A stretch of 64,000 nt of DNA from assembly GCF_958295425.1 (NCBI RefSeq), contig NC_081136.1, positions 13,797,381 through 13,861,380 of the forward strand. The letters run 5' to 3'. A model generated the notes under the pieces. The model had not been told where the DNA came from. It made no database searches and saw only the letters and a list, made by a program, of their open reading frames with translations. Shown here in pieces: positions 19,101 through 30,140 of this stretch. Each line of letters begins with the position of its first letter. Within the stretch, counting starts at the first letter, position 1. This DNA is from Solea solea. Taxonomy: Eukaryota; Chordata; Actinopteri; Pleuronectiformes; Soleidae. Both the position numbers and the translations under genes were made by a program.

Positions 19101-22100
19101 TGCCTGATGGCGCTGGGGTAGAAGCTGTTGGTCAGCCTGGATGTGTGGGACCGTGATGATCTGTAGCGCCTCCCGGAGGGCAGCAGCGAGAACAAGGAGT
19201 GGCCTGGGTGGAAACTGTCCTTGATTATGTTTTGTGCTCGTTGTTGGCATCTGGTGTGGTGTATGTCAAAAAGTGACGGCAGTTGTGTGTGTGTTATTTT
19301 CTGGGCTGACTTCCTGACTCTGTCCAGGGCTTTTCTGTCAGCCGCAGTACAACTGTTGAACCACACTATGATGTTGTATGTGATGATGCTTTGTATGGCA
19401 CAGGTGTAAAATGTCTGGAGCAGTTTCTGAGGCAGATTGGCTTTCCTCATTGTTCTTAGAAAGTACAGGCGCTGTTGACCTTTCTTCGCCAGGGCAGAGA
19501 TGTTAGTGGACCAGGTGAGGTCACAGGAGATGTGTGTTCCGAGGAACTTGAAGTCACTGACCCTCTCCACTACATCTCCTCTGATGTGGACAGGGGCAGG
19601 GTCTGTTCTTTTCCTGCGGAAGTCAATCAACATTTCCTTGGTTTTGGAGGAGTTGAGGGCCAGGTTGTTTGTGGAGCACCAGGTGATGAGTTTATGGATG
19701 TCGTCTCTGTAAGCAGACTCATCGTTGTTGTGGATGAGCCCCACTACTGTAGTGTCGTCAGCAAATTTGACAAAGATGTTGTTGTTGTGTGACGGTGTAC
19801 AGTCGTAGGTGTACAGTATGTACAGTAGCGGACTCAGCACACAGCCCTGGGGGGCCCCTGTGCTGAGTGTGAGGACTGATGAGTGGTGAGGGCCCATCCG
19901 CACTGACTGAGGGCGGTCTGTCAGAAAGTCTCTGATCCAGCTGCAGATGTTCTGGTTGATGCCCAGGCTGAGTAACTTGGACACCAGCTGGCTGGGGATG
20001 ATGCAGTTGAATGCAGAGCTAAAGTCCAGAAACAGCAGTCTTGCGTAGGTGCCAGGGTGTTCAAGGTGTGTCAGTATGTTGTGGAGGGCTGTGTTGATGG
20101 CATCTGCGGTGGATCTGTTAGCCCTGTACGCAAACTGGTGCCGGTCAAGGCTGGGGGGGAGAGAGGCATTGATGTTTTTTAGCAACAGTCTTTCAAAACA
20201 CTTCATCACAGTGGAAGTGAGCGCCACAGGTCTGTAGTCATTTAGGCTGCTCATAACTGTTTTCTTGGGGACCGGGACTATGGTGGCAGATTTCAGGCAT
20301 TTTGGGACAGTGCAGGTGGAAAGGGAGAGGTTAAAGATGGGGGTAAGAGCGTCTGCCAGCTGGTAAGCGCAGTCTCTCAGTACTCTCCCTGGAATCCTGT
20401 CCGGGCCAGCTGCTTTCCTGGGATTTACCCTGCAGAACACCTGCCTTACCTCCTCTGTGCTAACAGAGAGTGTTGGGGTGTTTGTGCATGGGGGTGGTGT
20501 GGGGTCAGTCTCATTCCCGCTCACCTCATAGCGTGTGAAGAAGTGATTGAGCTCCTCAGCCAGGTTGCTGCTGGTGCTGATGTCATGATCCCTTGTTCCC
20601 CTGTAGTTTGTTATTTGTTGAATGCCCTGCCAGACACGCCGGGGGTCCCCCTCGTTGAAGTGTTCCTCGATCTTCCTCCTGTATGCTGCTTTTGCCTCTT
20701 TGATTCCCTTCTTTAGGTTGGATCTGGCAACATTGTATAGCTCCCTGTTGCCAGAGCGGAAGGCAGTATCTCGATCCCTCAGCAGCAGCTTGACATCTCT
20801 GTTCATCCACACTTTGTTGTTTTGATAATGCCTGGTCTGCTTCTCAACAGTAACATTATCAATACAGAATGATATATAATGCAGTACAGTGGATGTATAG
20901 CCTTCAAGATCCTGCTGTGAGAACAGTGTCCAGTCAGTGAGCTCAAAGCAGTCCTGCAGTTGTAAGACGGCATCAGTAGGCCAGGACTTTATGGTTCTCA
21001 CTGTAGGCACAGATGTTTTGATGACAGGTCTGTAAGCCGGGGTAAGCAGGAGAGAGAGGTGGTCAGACTGGCCGAGGTGGGGCAGGGCAGAGACTTTATA
21101 TGCTCCTTTAACATTGCTGTACACATGGTCCAGTGTTTTGCCCTCCCTAGTTGGACATGTAACGTGCTGATGGAAATTGGGGAGGACGGACCGCATGTTT
21201 ACATCAGCTATTATCAAACAACTAGGGCTCATTTTCATAATCAAATAGTATTGGTGAATTCTTTCACATAATCAATTGTAAACATGAAATGCTAAGCAGA
21301 AAATGGTGGCCTTAAAAACTTCTATTTTAATGCTATAAAAAACAACTATTATACACTTGAATTTGAATGTGCACCTAATGTAGTAAAACATCAAAATGGA
21401 TTTTAAGCCTCAGAAAAACTTTTTTTCCTAGATTTAACTCAGAGTTGGCACAGAGGCAGGTTCACATGCTTCTCTACAGCCAATTTCCTGAAGTGCCAGC
21501 TTTAACGCGCTGCTGTTGCTGTACAAAGAGCTGTGCTATAGTTACCCTCCTGCTGGCAGACTGTTGCACATCATGCCGCGTGATTTGTTGCTCTTCACAT
21601 GAGAGTTCGGTCCACGAGTCCCATCATTACCAGGTTGAAAGACATTATTGGCACAAACAGCAGTGGACTTCACAGTCGCTGTGTGTGGAATCAGCTCAAC
21701 CCACTCAGGGTTAAAGTGACACTTCACACCGTTCTGAGAGGAACAAGACTTATCTTGTTAGTAGCAAGATACAAGACGTTTTGTTTATTTTCCCTGACCA
21801 CTGCTGAGTTCACTGTTATTTATTACCTTCCAGTATCTTTATTTTTTTTAATTTAGCGTATTTTCTAATACTTTTAATACCATTTGGGTGTTCCACTCAA
21901 AGCCTGAAGATATTCAGCTAACAAAAACAAATGACAACCAAAAGCAGTAAATCTTCTAATTAGTTGCTTGTTTATTTTTGTCTTAACTCTAAAAATTATT
22001 TTTCTTAACTCTTAAAAAAAACAAAAGGCTATTTCACACATTTATTTTCAGAGGCTGGACAAACAAAAAAGATCCTACACAATTTAATTTCTCTGAAACT

Positions 22101-25100
22101 TTATGCCAAAGCTGAGATAACCCCGGATGGTTCTCCTCAGAGCCACAGCAGATACTAGAGAAATGACAAATCATCTTAATAAACTGAGCTTTTTGAAGGC
22201 AGTCTGTTAATACATGATTTAATAATACATGTAGTAACACGATTTTTTACGGGAGTCTCTCCATAAAATTGTCAAGAAATATCCTCCTGTTCAACGCAAC
22301 TGTGCATCCACACCTTTATCCCACCAGAGCATCATTCAGCACAGACTGAAGCAAATAAATCAAGTCTCTAAAGTCCCAAAAGGGACATATTCTTGATAAC
22401 CAGTGGCCATTTAAAAGCTTTTTTACACGCAGACCCATAAAAATTACAAGTACTTACTGAGCTTTGAAGGCACAGTGATTGGTAATCATCATTTTTGTCT
22501 CACACAAACAAGCATACACTTAAGTTTTCCTTTATTTGCTATGAAGATAAACCAGTTTCCTGTTTTGAAGTTGAAGACTTCCTTTCTGGTAAACAAAAGC
22601 CACTGTATTTCCCTGACATGAGCATTTGTTACAATCTGGAGTGATTTCACTAATTTGTGTACACTAAACCTTCAAATGAATAAATTACCTAGAGGTGCTT
22701 TACTTAAACAGCAGCAGATGAAGAATCATGGGTTCTTTACCCAGAATGATTGTTTACTTTTGTTGTATTTGTTTGTCACCTAAATGATTGAGTTATTATC
22801 TTCCCTGCTTTGAGTCACAGTTTCAGGCTTCAGAGCATCCACATGAGCTGACCTGACATTCAGTTTTTCTTCCTGCAGGTGTGTTTGGTTGGAAAGTCGA
22901 GAAACTACCAGCTATCCGACGACACAGAGGCAGAGCAAAGAAGGGCTCATTATATTCAGAGCAGGCAGATCACACCTGGGGTCACAGTCCAAAGGTCAGA
23001 CTTCAAGAATGATGGGGGCTGTTGCCATGGGAACAAAGACGGCGACATTACCTGCGGGAGCAGCTGGGGCGCCGGGTTCCAGCCCCGGGACAGGGTTGAA
23101 ACGGTTAGAAACTGCGCCACTCTCCCCCGGGACTTTGTTGACGGTGTTGTCCTGCGGGTCGCTAACGTTCTTCTGGAAATGACAGTGGATGACGGCAGGG
23201 GATGCTCCACTGACTGGAACCAAGGAGGTAAAGTTCAACACGACAGCAGCCGCGCACCATCAGAGATAAACAAACAAAACACACAAGTTATCCCGAGTGG
23301 GAGCTACTAATGAAGTGATGAACAGACTCGGAGTAGTGTGATCTGTGAAATTTGACTTGAAGATGCAATGTGTAACATTTAGGAGGGTCTATTGGCAGGG
23401 ATGAGCAGACGAGTCCTCTATTTTTTACAATCGACAGTCTCACCATTAAATTCCACTAATGCCATTTACAGACTGGACGTTTATCGTTGATTTCCTTTGC
23501 AAACACAATGGACTTGCTAATACCACTGCAACACCCATTCACTTTGGTTTCATTCACTTTCTTCTTTTCTTTTCTTTTTTTTATATTGCTTAATTCACGA
23601 TCAGTTCCCAGATACATTGTCAGGTATTTCAAGGCTAAAATAAAACTGGATGAGGAAGAAGTAGAAGGAGAAGGGAAATAAGACTATAATTATCCATAGT
23701 GTAAACCTTGCGGACTGTTTTAGAATTGATGTGGTCTTCCCGCTTAAAAAGTGAAGTCTAGGAATTAAGATAGAAGCAGCAGGGAGCCACCAGGGGGCGA
23801 CTTTGCTGGTTGCAAAAAGAACTCTTGAATGGAAGACCAATGGAAACTGAGCTTCTACTTCTCACTTAAATTAATAATCAGTAAATCTTTTCCTGAGAAT
23901 CACTAGTTTCAGCTCTTCTACAATAGAGCATGATGTCAGTTTTGTAAATTATGTTCCCATTTAGCGGAAAATTGACGAAAAATCACAGCACTGCGAGTGG
24001 GCAGCAGTATGATTGACAGCTGGTGTTGTCCAATAGGAGCCTGGTTGCAGGTGACGTCTTTGAACATCCATTTGCAAAAAGAGTTAGTTTTGCAACTGAA
24101 AGTTTAAGTTTGGTCCCCTTGTATACTGTATAATAAAATCCGAACACCTCAACAGCACTTGTGAATCACTTCTCACTTTCTCGTCGGCAACTTAAAATAC
24201 ATTTCTTGCGGCTTCATTGCGAAGTGGCAACTTCTGAAGTTAGAACTCGTCGTCTGATCCCTTCCACCTCCTCCATCACCCCACCCCACCCCTCTGTCTC
24301 TCATCATCACCACCCGGTCCCCTCTCGGCTTCAGTTTGCGGGGGCCTTCGTGACACGGAGCGACGTCACTTTGAACTCTCAGTACAGAGAGTGTCTCGCG
24401 CTGCATCACACACACACTAACACACACACTAACACACACACTGACACACACCGCCCACACATCACCTTTGTCTATGCTTATGCTGCCACACGTGTGCCAC
24501 AAACACACACACACACACGCAAAATATAAACGAGATAAGGAGATAAGGAGATGAGGATGATTATAATTAAAACCGAAAATTCTCTGTCAGGATGTCATAG
24601 CTGAAATTACAGATATAAAATATGAGCCAGAGCCAATAAAGGGAGAGTGTTACTCTGTGTGGAGATGACTAGATGAATAATGCACCACCATCTATGATTA
24701 ATGCATGACTATGCGTTTGTATTAAGGTATTCCTACCACTTATCTGCAGTGTAAGAACAAAGGCTAAATTCAGGTTGAGTCAGCTGATATTGAATAGATC
24801 CATGAAGGCTTCACAGTCATGGAAAGGGCTTTTGAGATTCACATTCTCTCCTCTTTAGTGCACATTCTTAAGAGTTTGATGAATATTTGTCTTATACAAT
24901 TTCGAGTAGAATGTAGATTTTTAGAGCTGTTGAACATCAGTTTACTTATTGTGGTTAATACTATTCCACCTGTCTACCCAGGGATTATGGGCAGAAAAAT
25001 AATTGCTAAAATCTGGTGCAATGTATATCTTACAATATACACTGTTTTATTTTCTTCTCTGTCAACTGTCCCTTTCTAAATAACCCCCCCAAAAAACAAA

Positions 25101-28100
25101 TTACAAACAGCGTGTCACCTAGATGAGCCTGTACATGTCCCAAAACAATTCTGCATTGCTGGATATGTGCATATATATTCAGCTCATGGAAGAGAGAATG
25201 TGATGCTTGAAGGAAAAATGTATGGCTTTTATGGGCTTTTTTTGTTGTATTGTGTAAAAATACTGTCACTCTATGACTTTCAGCATCCGAGTATTAAAAA
25301 GAACTCAAGTATCAGATGCTGACTGAAAGCTTTTGCCAAATTCTGATAACTATTTTTCCCTTTTTTTCAATTTAAACTTAAGTCAGTTTGGCACATTTTC
25401 TTTTTCTAACATTTCTCACATTCTTAACATTTCCTAGAGGAAAATATCAAAGGTATCATAAAAAGTATTGTTTTGGCATTTGAAACTATATCGGAAATGT
25501 TGAAACAGAACCAGCCCCACTGCTGTTATGCAACACCACGTCTGTGACCTCATGCTAAAATGTGTTCACTAGTGTTTTGAGCAGTTAAATGTGTGAATAT
25601 ATGAATCTGGCTATTGTAGCTGTGAGTCAGGTTAGTAATTCATGCACACTATACTGCTGCCTGATCGTTATGTAATCATGTGGAGAACTATGGTAGGTGT
25701 ACGTCTGACAGCAATGACAATCCACAACTGAAGCTCAAGTCGGTGAAAGTCTGAACGTCTAAAATCAGCAGTTATTATCTGACGTAAACGTTCATTATGC
25801 TGTAGTTGAAGAAGCGGCTTGCATAGAAAAGCGTGGGTGAAAGTGGGTGCAGAGTGTTATTCAGTGGTGGGCAACTCCCGTTATGCTTCAGCAGCTGCAC
25901 CATCATCCTCATCTTCCACATGTGCACTGCACTCACCTGCATTTCCCCTCACTTGTTAGTAGGATTAGCCATTTTATTAGGTGCATGTGTTCATACAGCA
26001 ATGCAATGCATTTAAGGCATAACAATGACAGTCTGCTGTTAAGATGATTAAGTGACTTTGTTGGTGTCAGACAGGCTGGTCTGATTATTTCAGGAACTGC
26101 TCATTTATTGGGATTTTCATGCTGAACCATCTCTAGAGCTTATAGAGAATGGTCTGGAAAAAGAGAGAATATCCAGTGAGCAGGAGTTCTCTGAGAGGAA
26201 ATGCCTTGTCAATGCCAGAGGTCAGAAGAAGAATGACCGTACTAGTTAAAGAAAGGCAATAGTAACTTGCACCTGTAACTTAAATAAGACACACACACAC
26301 TACACACACTCACTCATCATGCCTTAAAGACTGGGACTTGCATCATGCCGCACTTTGTTATTGTTTTACTGCCATCATTGCTGCTGACAGGCCTTTTATA
26401 CACTTTATTTACAGATTATTCACTGTTTATAGTGTACTGTGTATTTATTTTAACTGTATAGTGTCTTGTTCCCATGGCATTGTGCCTTTTTGCATAATGA
26501 CGATAAAGAATTCTTGATTCCAGAAGACTGCACACATGCTTTAATCTTACAAATGATATTGCTCTGTTCACATTAAGATGCCTCTGATTTAAAAGTATAG
26601 TAGTATTGTCATATTAGGCAGGCTGCAACCACAACTGCTATTTGAACTTATACAATACAAAGTGCTTAACACTTAGTTACATGTAGAATAAAATGAAATT
26701 TCTTTTTGAGTACATTTGATTATAATAAGTAAAATATGACCAAACAAGTACCTTTTTAAAATAGTAGTTAACTAATAATAGTTTCCATTGTAGTCACCAG
26801 GAGTTTAAACTATTCAGTATTCAACAGTGCTAAAGAAAAACTCTTGAGAGCTTAAGATCGTCCTATTCTATATTCTATTTCAAAACATTTAGGTTTAAAA
26901 GCTTATATAGTGAAAGCATGAGATTCATGTGCTCTGCTCTTGGCAGAAACTGTGATGCGTTACCGCTTTACCAGAGCTCTTTTTTTTCTCTCCACTCAGC
27001 TTGATTTTGAATTGGCTTTAAGCAGCAAAAAAATGTTCCACAACAAGCAATCAGTCGTCTGGTCAACTTTTTGCACATGGGCACGTTTAACCTCAAACGG
27101 TTCTTAACTGTACGTCAAGCAGAGCCATTAATAATCATCTACTCCTGGTTCTGGTCCAAACGGGGTCTACTCTGTCAATACTGCCCTTCTCCCATTAATC
27201 CCCATTAACATTGTAGGCAGTAAAGGGCAGCTTTAAACGGTGTATTGATATTATATTAAGGCCTGGAGCTCCCTGGCGTCTGGGCTGTAGGACGGCAGTC
27301 TGCCCAGTTTCACACTCAGCAGCACACGACTGTGTTTGGCTGCACAATTGTCTGCGAGTGTGGGAGTGTGTTGCGTATTTTAGGCATTAGCTCAGCAATT
27401 TGACCAGCGACAGTTGGCACAAATTTGGGTGAACAATATGTTTTTTGATCAATATCTCATCCATTATGGTTGTCAGTTTTCTAACTTCTTTTTCCGCCAA
27501 ACATTATACATTCATGTAGTCTCAGAAATAACAAACAAACTCAGACTTAAATAGGATTGTTGTTGCTTTTACCTTACATCAGAGCCACAGATATGTGCAG
27601 GACGCTGCAAAGACACAATGGCCGGAAAAGCAGCCTCATACCTCTAACTTGCTTTTGATTATAATTTGATTGTAATTAGGGCTGCAACTAACAATTATTC
27701 TCATTAGTGATTCATCTTTCTATAGTTTTCTTGATTAGTTGATTCGTCATTTGGTCCATAAAATGTCAGAAAACGTTGACAAATGTCTTGTTGTGTTGTT
27801 CACGAACCAAAATGATGATTTTGAATGATATCTTTGGTATATGGAGCAAATAAACCAGAAAATATTCACATTTAAGGAGCTAAAATAATCACTGAGCTAG
27901 TTCTAATAGAACGATTGTGGCCAGATATTTTGGTACTATTCCAAATGAAAACACAACAAAATATGTACCGTACGGAACCGCTCCACTCGGTGGAAACACG
28001 CCATTCGTGTAAATGTGTGATGAAGATCACATTAAGTTGTCCACATCAAATGTCATCATGAAACGGCAACAAAGGAGCATTAGCAATCCTGTGGTGTGCC

Positions 28101-30140
28101 CGTCTCCAATATGTCAGAGAAAAGAGTAGGAAGATTGTCATTTGTACAAACCGAAGGTCAGCCACCATTGATTCTCCTCTGCACGAAAGAGGGCAAAGCC
28201 AGGAAAATCTTGTGGTGAAACGTCGCCCAAAGGCCGGGTGCTGTGTGAACACAACAGTGTATGTCATATATCAGCTCATGATGTACTAAACTCAGACCTT
28301 TCATGGCTTTGTGTGTTTTTACTATTCACACTTTCTGCTTTCTTGGCTCTCTGGTAGCTACATTTCCTGTCCCTGAGGGGTGTTGGGAGATGCAGTGGTG
28401 AAAAGCATGCTGGGTATTCTGACAGCTTTTATTCAGCACACTTTGCCCTGCAAGAAAGTAACTCCGTTTTTTGTGTCCACATTCCCTGTGATATGTTCTG
28501 AATATGGCATCGATCATGCACATTCTAGAGTAGAGTAGATGTCACACTGTTTTCTTTTTCTTTTCTTTTTTTTTAAACAACTTGTCATATTGACTCGAGT
28601 CAACCAGCTCGATTGGAAATAAAATGTATTTCTGTGCATGCCTGAGGCTGTGTGGTAACATATCGACAAATGTACCATCGATGGACCTCCCTCTGCTCTT
28701 TTGTCACGATTCACTTTCACCCTCTTTCTCCCCCCCCCCCCCCCTCCCCGTCTCCACTTCAGGCAGCCTCTCTGTGAGCGAGGTCGCCGGGCTGTTGGAG
28801 CAGGAAACTCTGCAGCTTCTGAAGAACGAGTGCGGAGGCCTTCAGACGCTGCTCAAGAACAACCATCAGGTGTTCAGAGGTACAGTTCCTTCCTTCATGC
28901 TCCTTTATAGTCACACAGCTGAGTCATTAAAATGACCATCAGAGATACTTGTATCATCAATCATGTTATATTTAAATACTGGCTTCACGGATGATAATGG
29001 TGCAGCCAGTTTTGACACCTGGTATGTCAGTAGAGTTGCACCTATGGGTTGGAAAAGCCAAACATTACTAAACCAAAAAAACCTCACTCATAAATGTCTT
29101 GACCAGAGAAGAAGGAAAAACAAGGGTCTGCCGTGGAGTTGCATTAAAATACTGACTGAAAAGGCTGAAAATGAGAGAGAAAGTTGAAAATAGGTTGTTG
29201 AAAGGAATAAATCAGAGGGCGGCAGAGTTATGTGGACAGTATATGTGTGCGCATGAACCCACGTTTCCAAAAACTTTGGCAATTTGACAATTCCTTTTAA
29301 ATGTATATCTTTACGAAAAATGCAGATAAGTAGAAGTACTGAAAAAGGACAAGAATTACACTGAAGGCATCATCATCCCTTATTTATTTCCACTTCTCTG
29401 GTATTAAATCACTGTCTGTGCCAACAGGCTGGACGGAGAAGGATAATGAGAAACATGAAAGCTTTAGATTGTGGAAAAAGCTCCATATCAAAGAATGAAT
29501 TTAACATTCAGTGATATTTTATTTCCTCACTCTCAAAGACCTTGAAGTGACTTTTTGGCAAATTAACTTTCTCATTTTGTGACGATTTGCCCCTATAAAT
29601 TTCTCTTAACAGAAATGTCAAAGCAACAGAAAAGGTTTAAAAGGATTTTTAAAATCTTAAAAAACATTATTCTAGGTACTCCCATGGATTTCCTGTGTTT
29701 ATCCCTCAGATATTAGTGTGAGTGCATAACTTTTAAATATCTGTTGTCTTCAACAGATAGTTGCAACACTCCACGTTATTTGTTTTATATCAAGACAGAC
29801 TGAGGTTGCAATGACACTGAGCATGAAAGTGAGAAGGCTGCCCAAATAAATACAGCTCTTGCTTTGAGTACTTCATTCTGAAGAGGTCTGTCCTTCACTT
29901 TCAGTGGAAGGAGGGAGGGTGTATATAAGAGACTGGCGGGACAGGAAGTCCGTCAGGGCGAACACAAAGAGGAAACCTGTTGCTCCCGGTGCCCTCAAAA
30001 CCCGCTCCTGCTGGTTTCACGCCCACCACCCTCAGGGCTGCCCTCTGGAGGCTGAACACTGTGCTTTTGCTCATGGACCTGATGACCTCCGTCCCTCAAC
30101 CAGACCTCAGAAGAGGATAAAGAATGAACACTTGAGTTGA
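13151..30140 (+). CDS. trmt44: tRNA (uracil-2'-O-)-methyltransferase TRMT44 (METTL19), complete
   Basis: Eleven exons give 643 aa with matching phases: 13151-13502, 13588-13705, 14447-14666, 14747-14815, 15205-15312, 16737-16808, 17941-18047, 18394-18577, 22879-23227, 28763-28879 and 29905-30140 (stop TGA). By family knowledge it methylates the ribose of U44 in tRNA-Ser with SAM in the cytosol. Visible hallmarks are SAM motif I FVDLGCGNG (271-279), the GIDVRRRKIW strand with acidic Asp296, DWLIGNHSDELTPW (329-342), FVLPCCFFDF and, at the C-terminus, a CCCH zinc finger C601-C611-C618-H622 (C-x9-C-x6-C-x3-H). It is shorter than the roughly 757-aa human protein, mainly in the N-terminal third and in exon 9. 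Exon 7 ends at an unusual GC donor. The ninth intron is 5.5 kb; the eighth holds a LINE. Confidence 0.95.
14031..14081. repeat. Trinucleotide microsatellite (CAT/ATT)n
   Basis: A run of CAT/ATC triplets followed by ATT/TTG triplets in the second intron of trmt44. A CAG/AGC run (about 15096-15114) in the fourth intron is a similar short array. Confidence 0.8.
15450..15640 (+). repeat. Dispersed repeat R2 copy 1, carrying a CTCF-like core
   Basis: The stretch 'ctacactaggtggcgacatg' followed by 'ctttcagcttgtt' recurs at 44300-44400, about 29 kb away. CACTAGGTGGCGAC at 15534-15547 fits the CTCF core. It lies in trmt44 intron 5. Family identity unknown. Confidence 0.55.
16160..16400. repeat. Old dispersed fish repeat (same family as 27675-27965)
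   Basis: Blocks such as 'ggtgaatatgttcaggttat' are the reverse complement of 'atattcacatttaaggagc' segments at 27.8 kb, and 'acaagacatctaagaacatc' is another family block. The copy is rearranged and diverged. It lies in trmt44 intron 5. Confidence 0.5.
18048..18393 (+). other. trmt44: GC-AG intron 7 of trmt44
   Basis: The donor reads CAG followed by gcgagt, and the acceptor is a normal tactgcag. Only use of GC keeps the frame: AG plus G gives Arg, restoring the conserved run IIAARSCYSCRYFVLP across the junction. The nearest GT (18052-18053) would shift the frame. Apart from T-to-C at position 2 the donor is a good match to U1, as is typical of GC introns. Confidence 0.85.
18867..21215 (-). 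mobile_element. 5'-truncated LINE (L2/Rex1/CR1-type non-LTR retrotransposon), antisense in trmt44 intron 8
   Basis: An uninterrupted minus-strand frame (to 19082) encodes the last part of an apurinic-type endonuclease (SDH motif near residue 60) and then a reverse transcriptase. Reverse-transcriptase signatures are NDYRPVALTS, GAPQGCVLSPLLY and the catalytic FADD near residue 494, followed by the usual C-terminal block ending FYPSAIRQLNS. A 3'UTR of about 200 bp ends in repeated ATTGA units (18869-18892), the typical tail of these elements. The 5' side is cut within the endonuclease near 21215, so the copy cannot be autonomous as it stands. The open frame implies a fairly recent insertion. 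The clade assignment is from memory. Confidence 0.85.
21216..22878. other. Rest of trmt44 intron 8, no gene seen
   Basis: This is AT-rich intronic DNA between the LINE and exon 9. A short stretch just after the LINE (about 21225-21285, 'agggctcattttcataatca') faintly resembles the family seen at 27.68 kb. Nothing else is recognised. Confidence 0.5.
23021..23034. promoter_or_regulatory. X-box-like palindrome inside trmt44 exon 9
   Basis: GTTGCCATGGGAAC matches the RFX X-box and lies within the coding sequence for the Cys-rich, poorly conserved part of TRMT44. It may be chance. Confidence 0.25.
23355..23490. repeat. Dispersed repeat R1, copy 3 (internally deleted)
   Basis: It retains 'taacatttaggagggtctat' at the left and 'cagtctcaccattaaattcc' at the right but lacks most of the centre found at 8.1 kb. 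It lies early in trmt44 intron 9. Confidence 0.65.
23750..24110 (+). repeat. Dispersed repeat R3 copy 1, with a CTCF-like core
   Basis: It aligns by eye over about 300 bp with 54405-54730: shared blocks include 'agggggcgactttgctggtt', 'gtaaattatgttcccattta' and 'ttgacagctggtgttgtcca'. CCACCAGGGGGCGAC at 23787-23801 is a strong CTCF-core match. Both copies are in the same orientation. Family unknown. Confidence 0.65.
26330..26520 (+). mobile_element. LINE-like 3' end fragment
   Basis: The run 'ttgtgcctttttgcataatg' followed by 'acgataaagaattcttgatt' is the widespread 3' end of fish CR1/L2-type retroposons. No coding remnant remains. Confidence 0.5.
27675..27965. repeat. Old dispersed fish repeat ('gggctgcaactaac' family)
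   Basis: It starts 'agggctgcaactaacaatta', and contains 'ttggtccataaaatgtcaga' and 'tattcacatttaaggagcta'. This is a very common noncoding repeat of fish genomes, probably a MITE remnant. A related rearranged copy is at 16.2 kb. Confidence 0.65.
28701..28762 (+). other. trmt44: Poly-C polypyrimidine tract of the trmt44 exon-10 acceptor
   Basis: The acceptor of exon 10 (28763) is preceded by a run of about 14 C bases (28731-28744) within an otherwise C/T tract ending 'cacttcag'. Long C runs are prone to length slippage. Confidence 0.7.

Larger units (their letters stand above)
24110..28700. other. trmt44 intron 9 body, repeats only
   Basis: It holds CACACACTAA units (24411-24450), a short CA run (about 24503-24517), a retroposon 3' end (about 26330-26520, ending in 'gacgataaagaattcttga') and an old repeat at 27675-27965. 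No coding exon with flanking splice sites was recognised. Confidence 0.55.

Noticed and set aside
24161..24529. Overlapping frames over CACACA repeats in trmt44 intron 9
   Set aside because: Low-complexity His/Thr-rich translations of a microsatellite.
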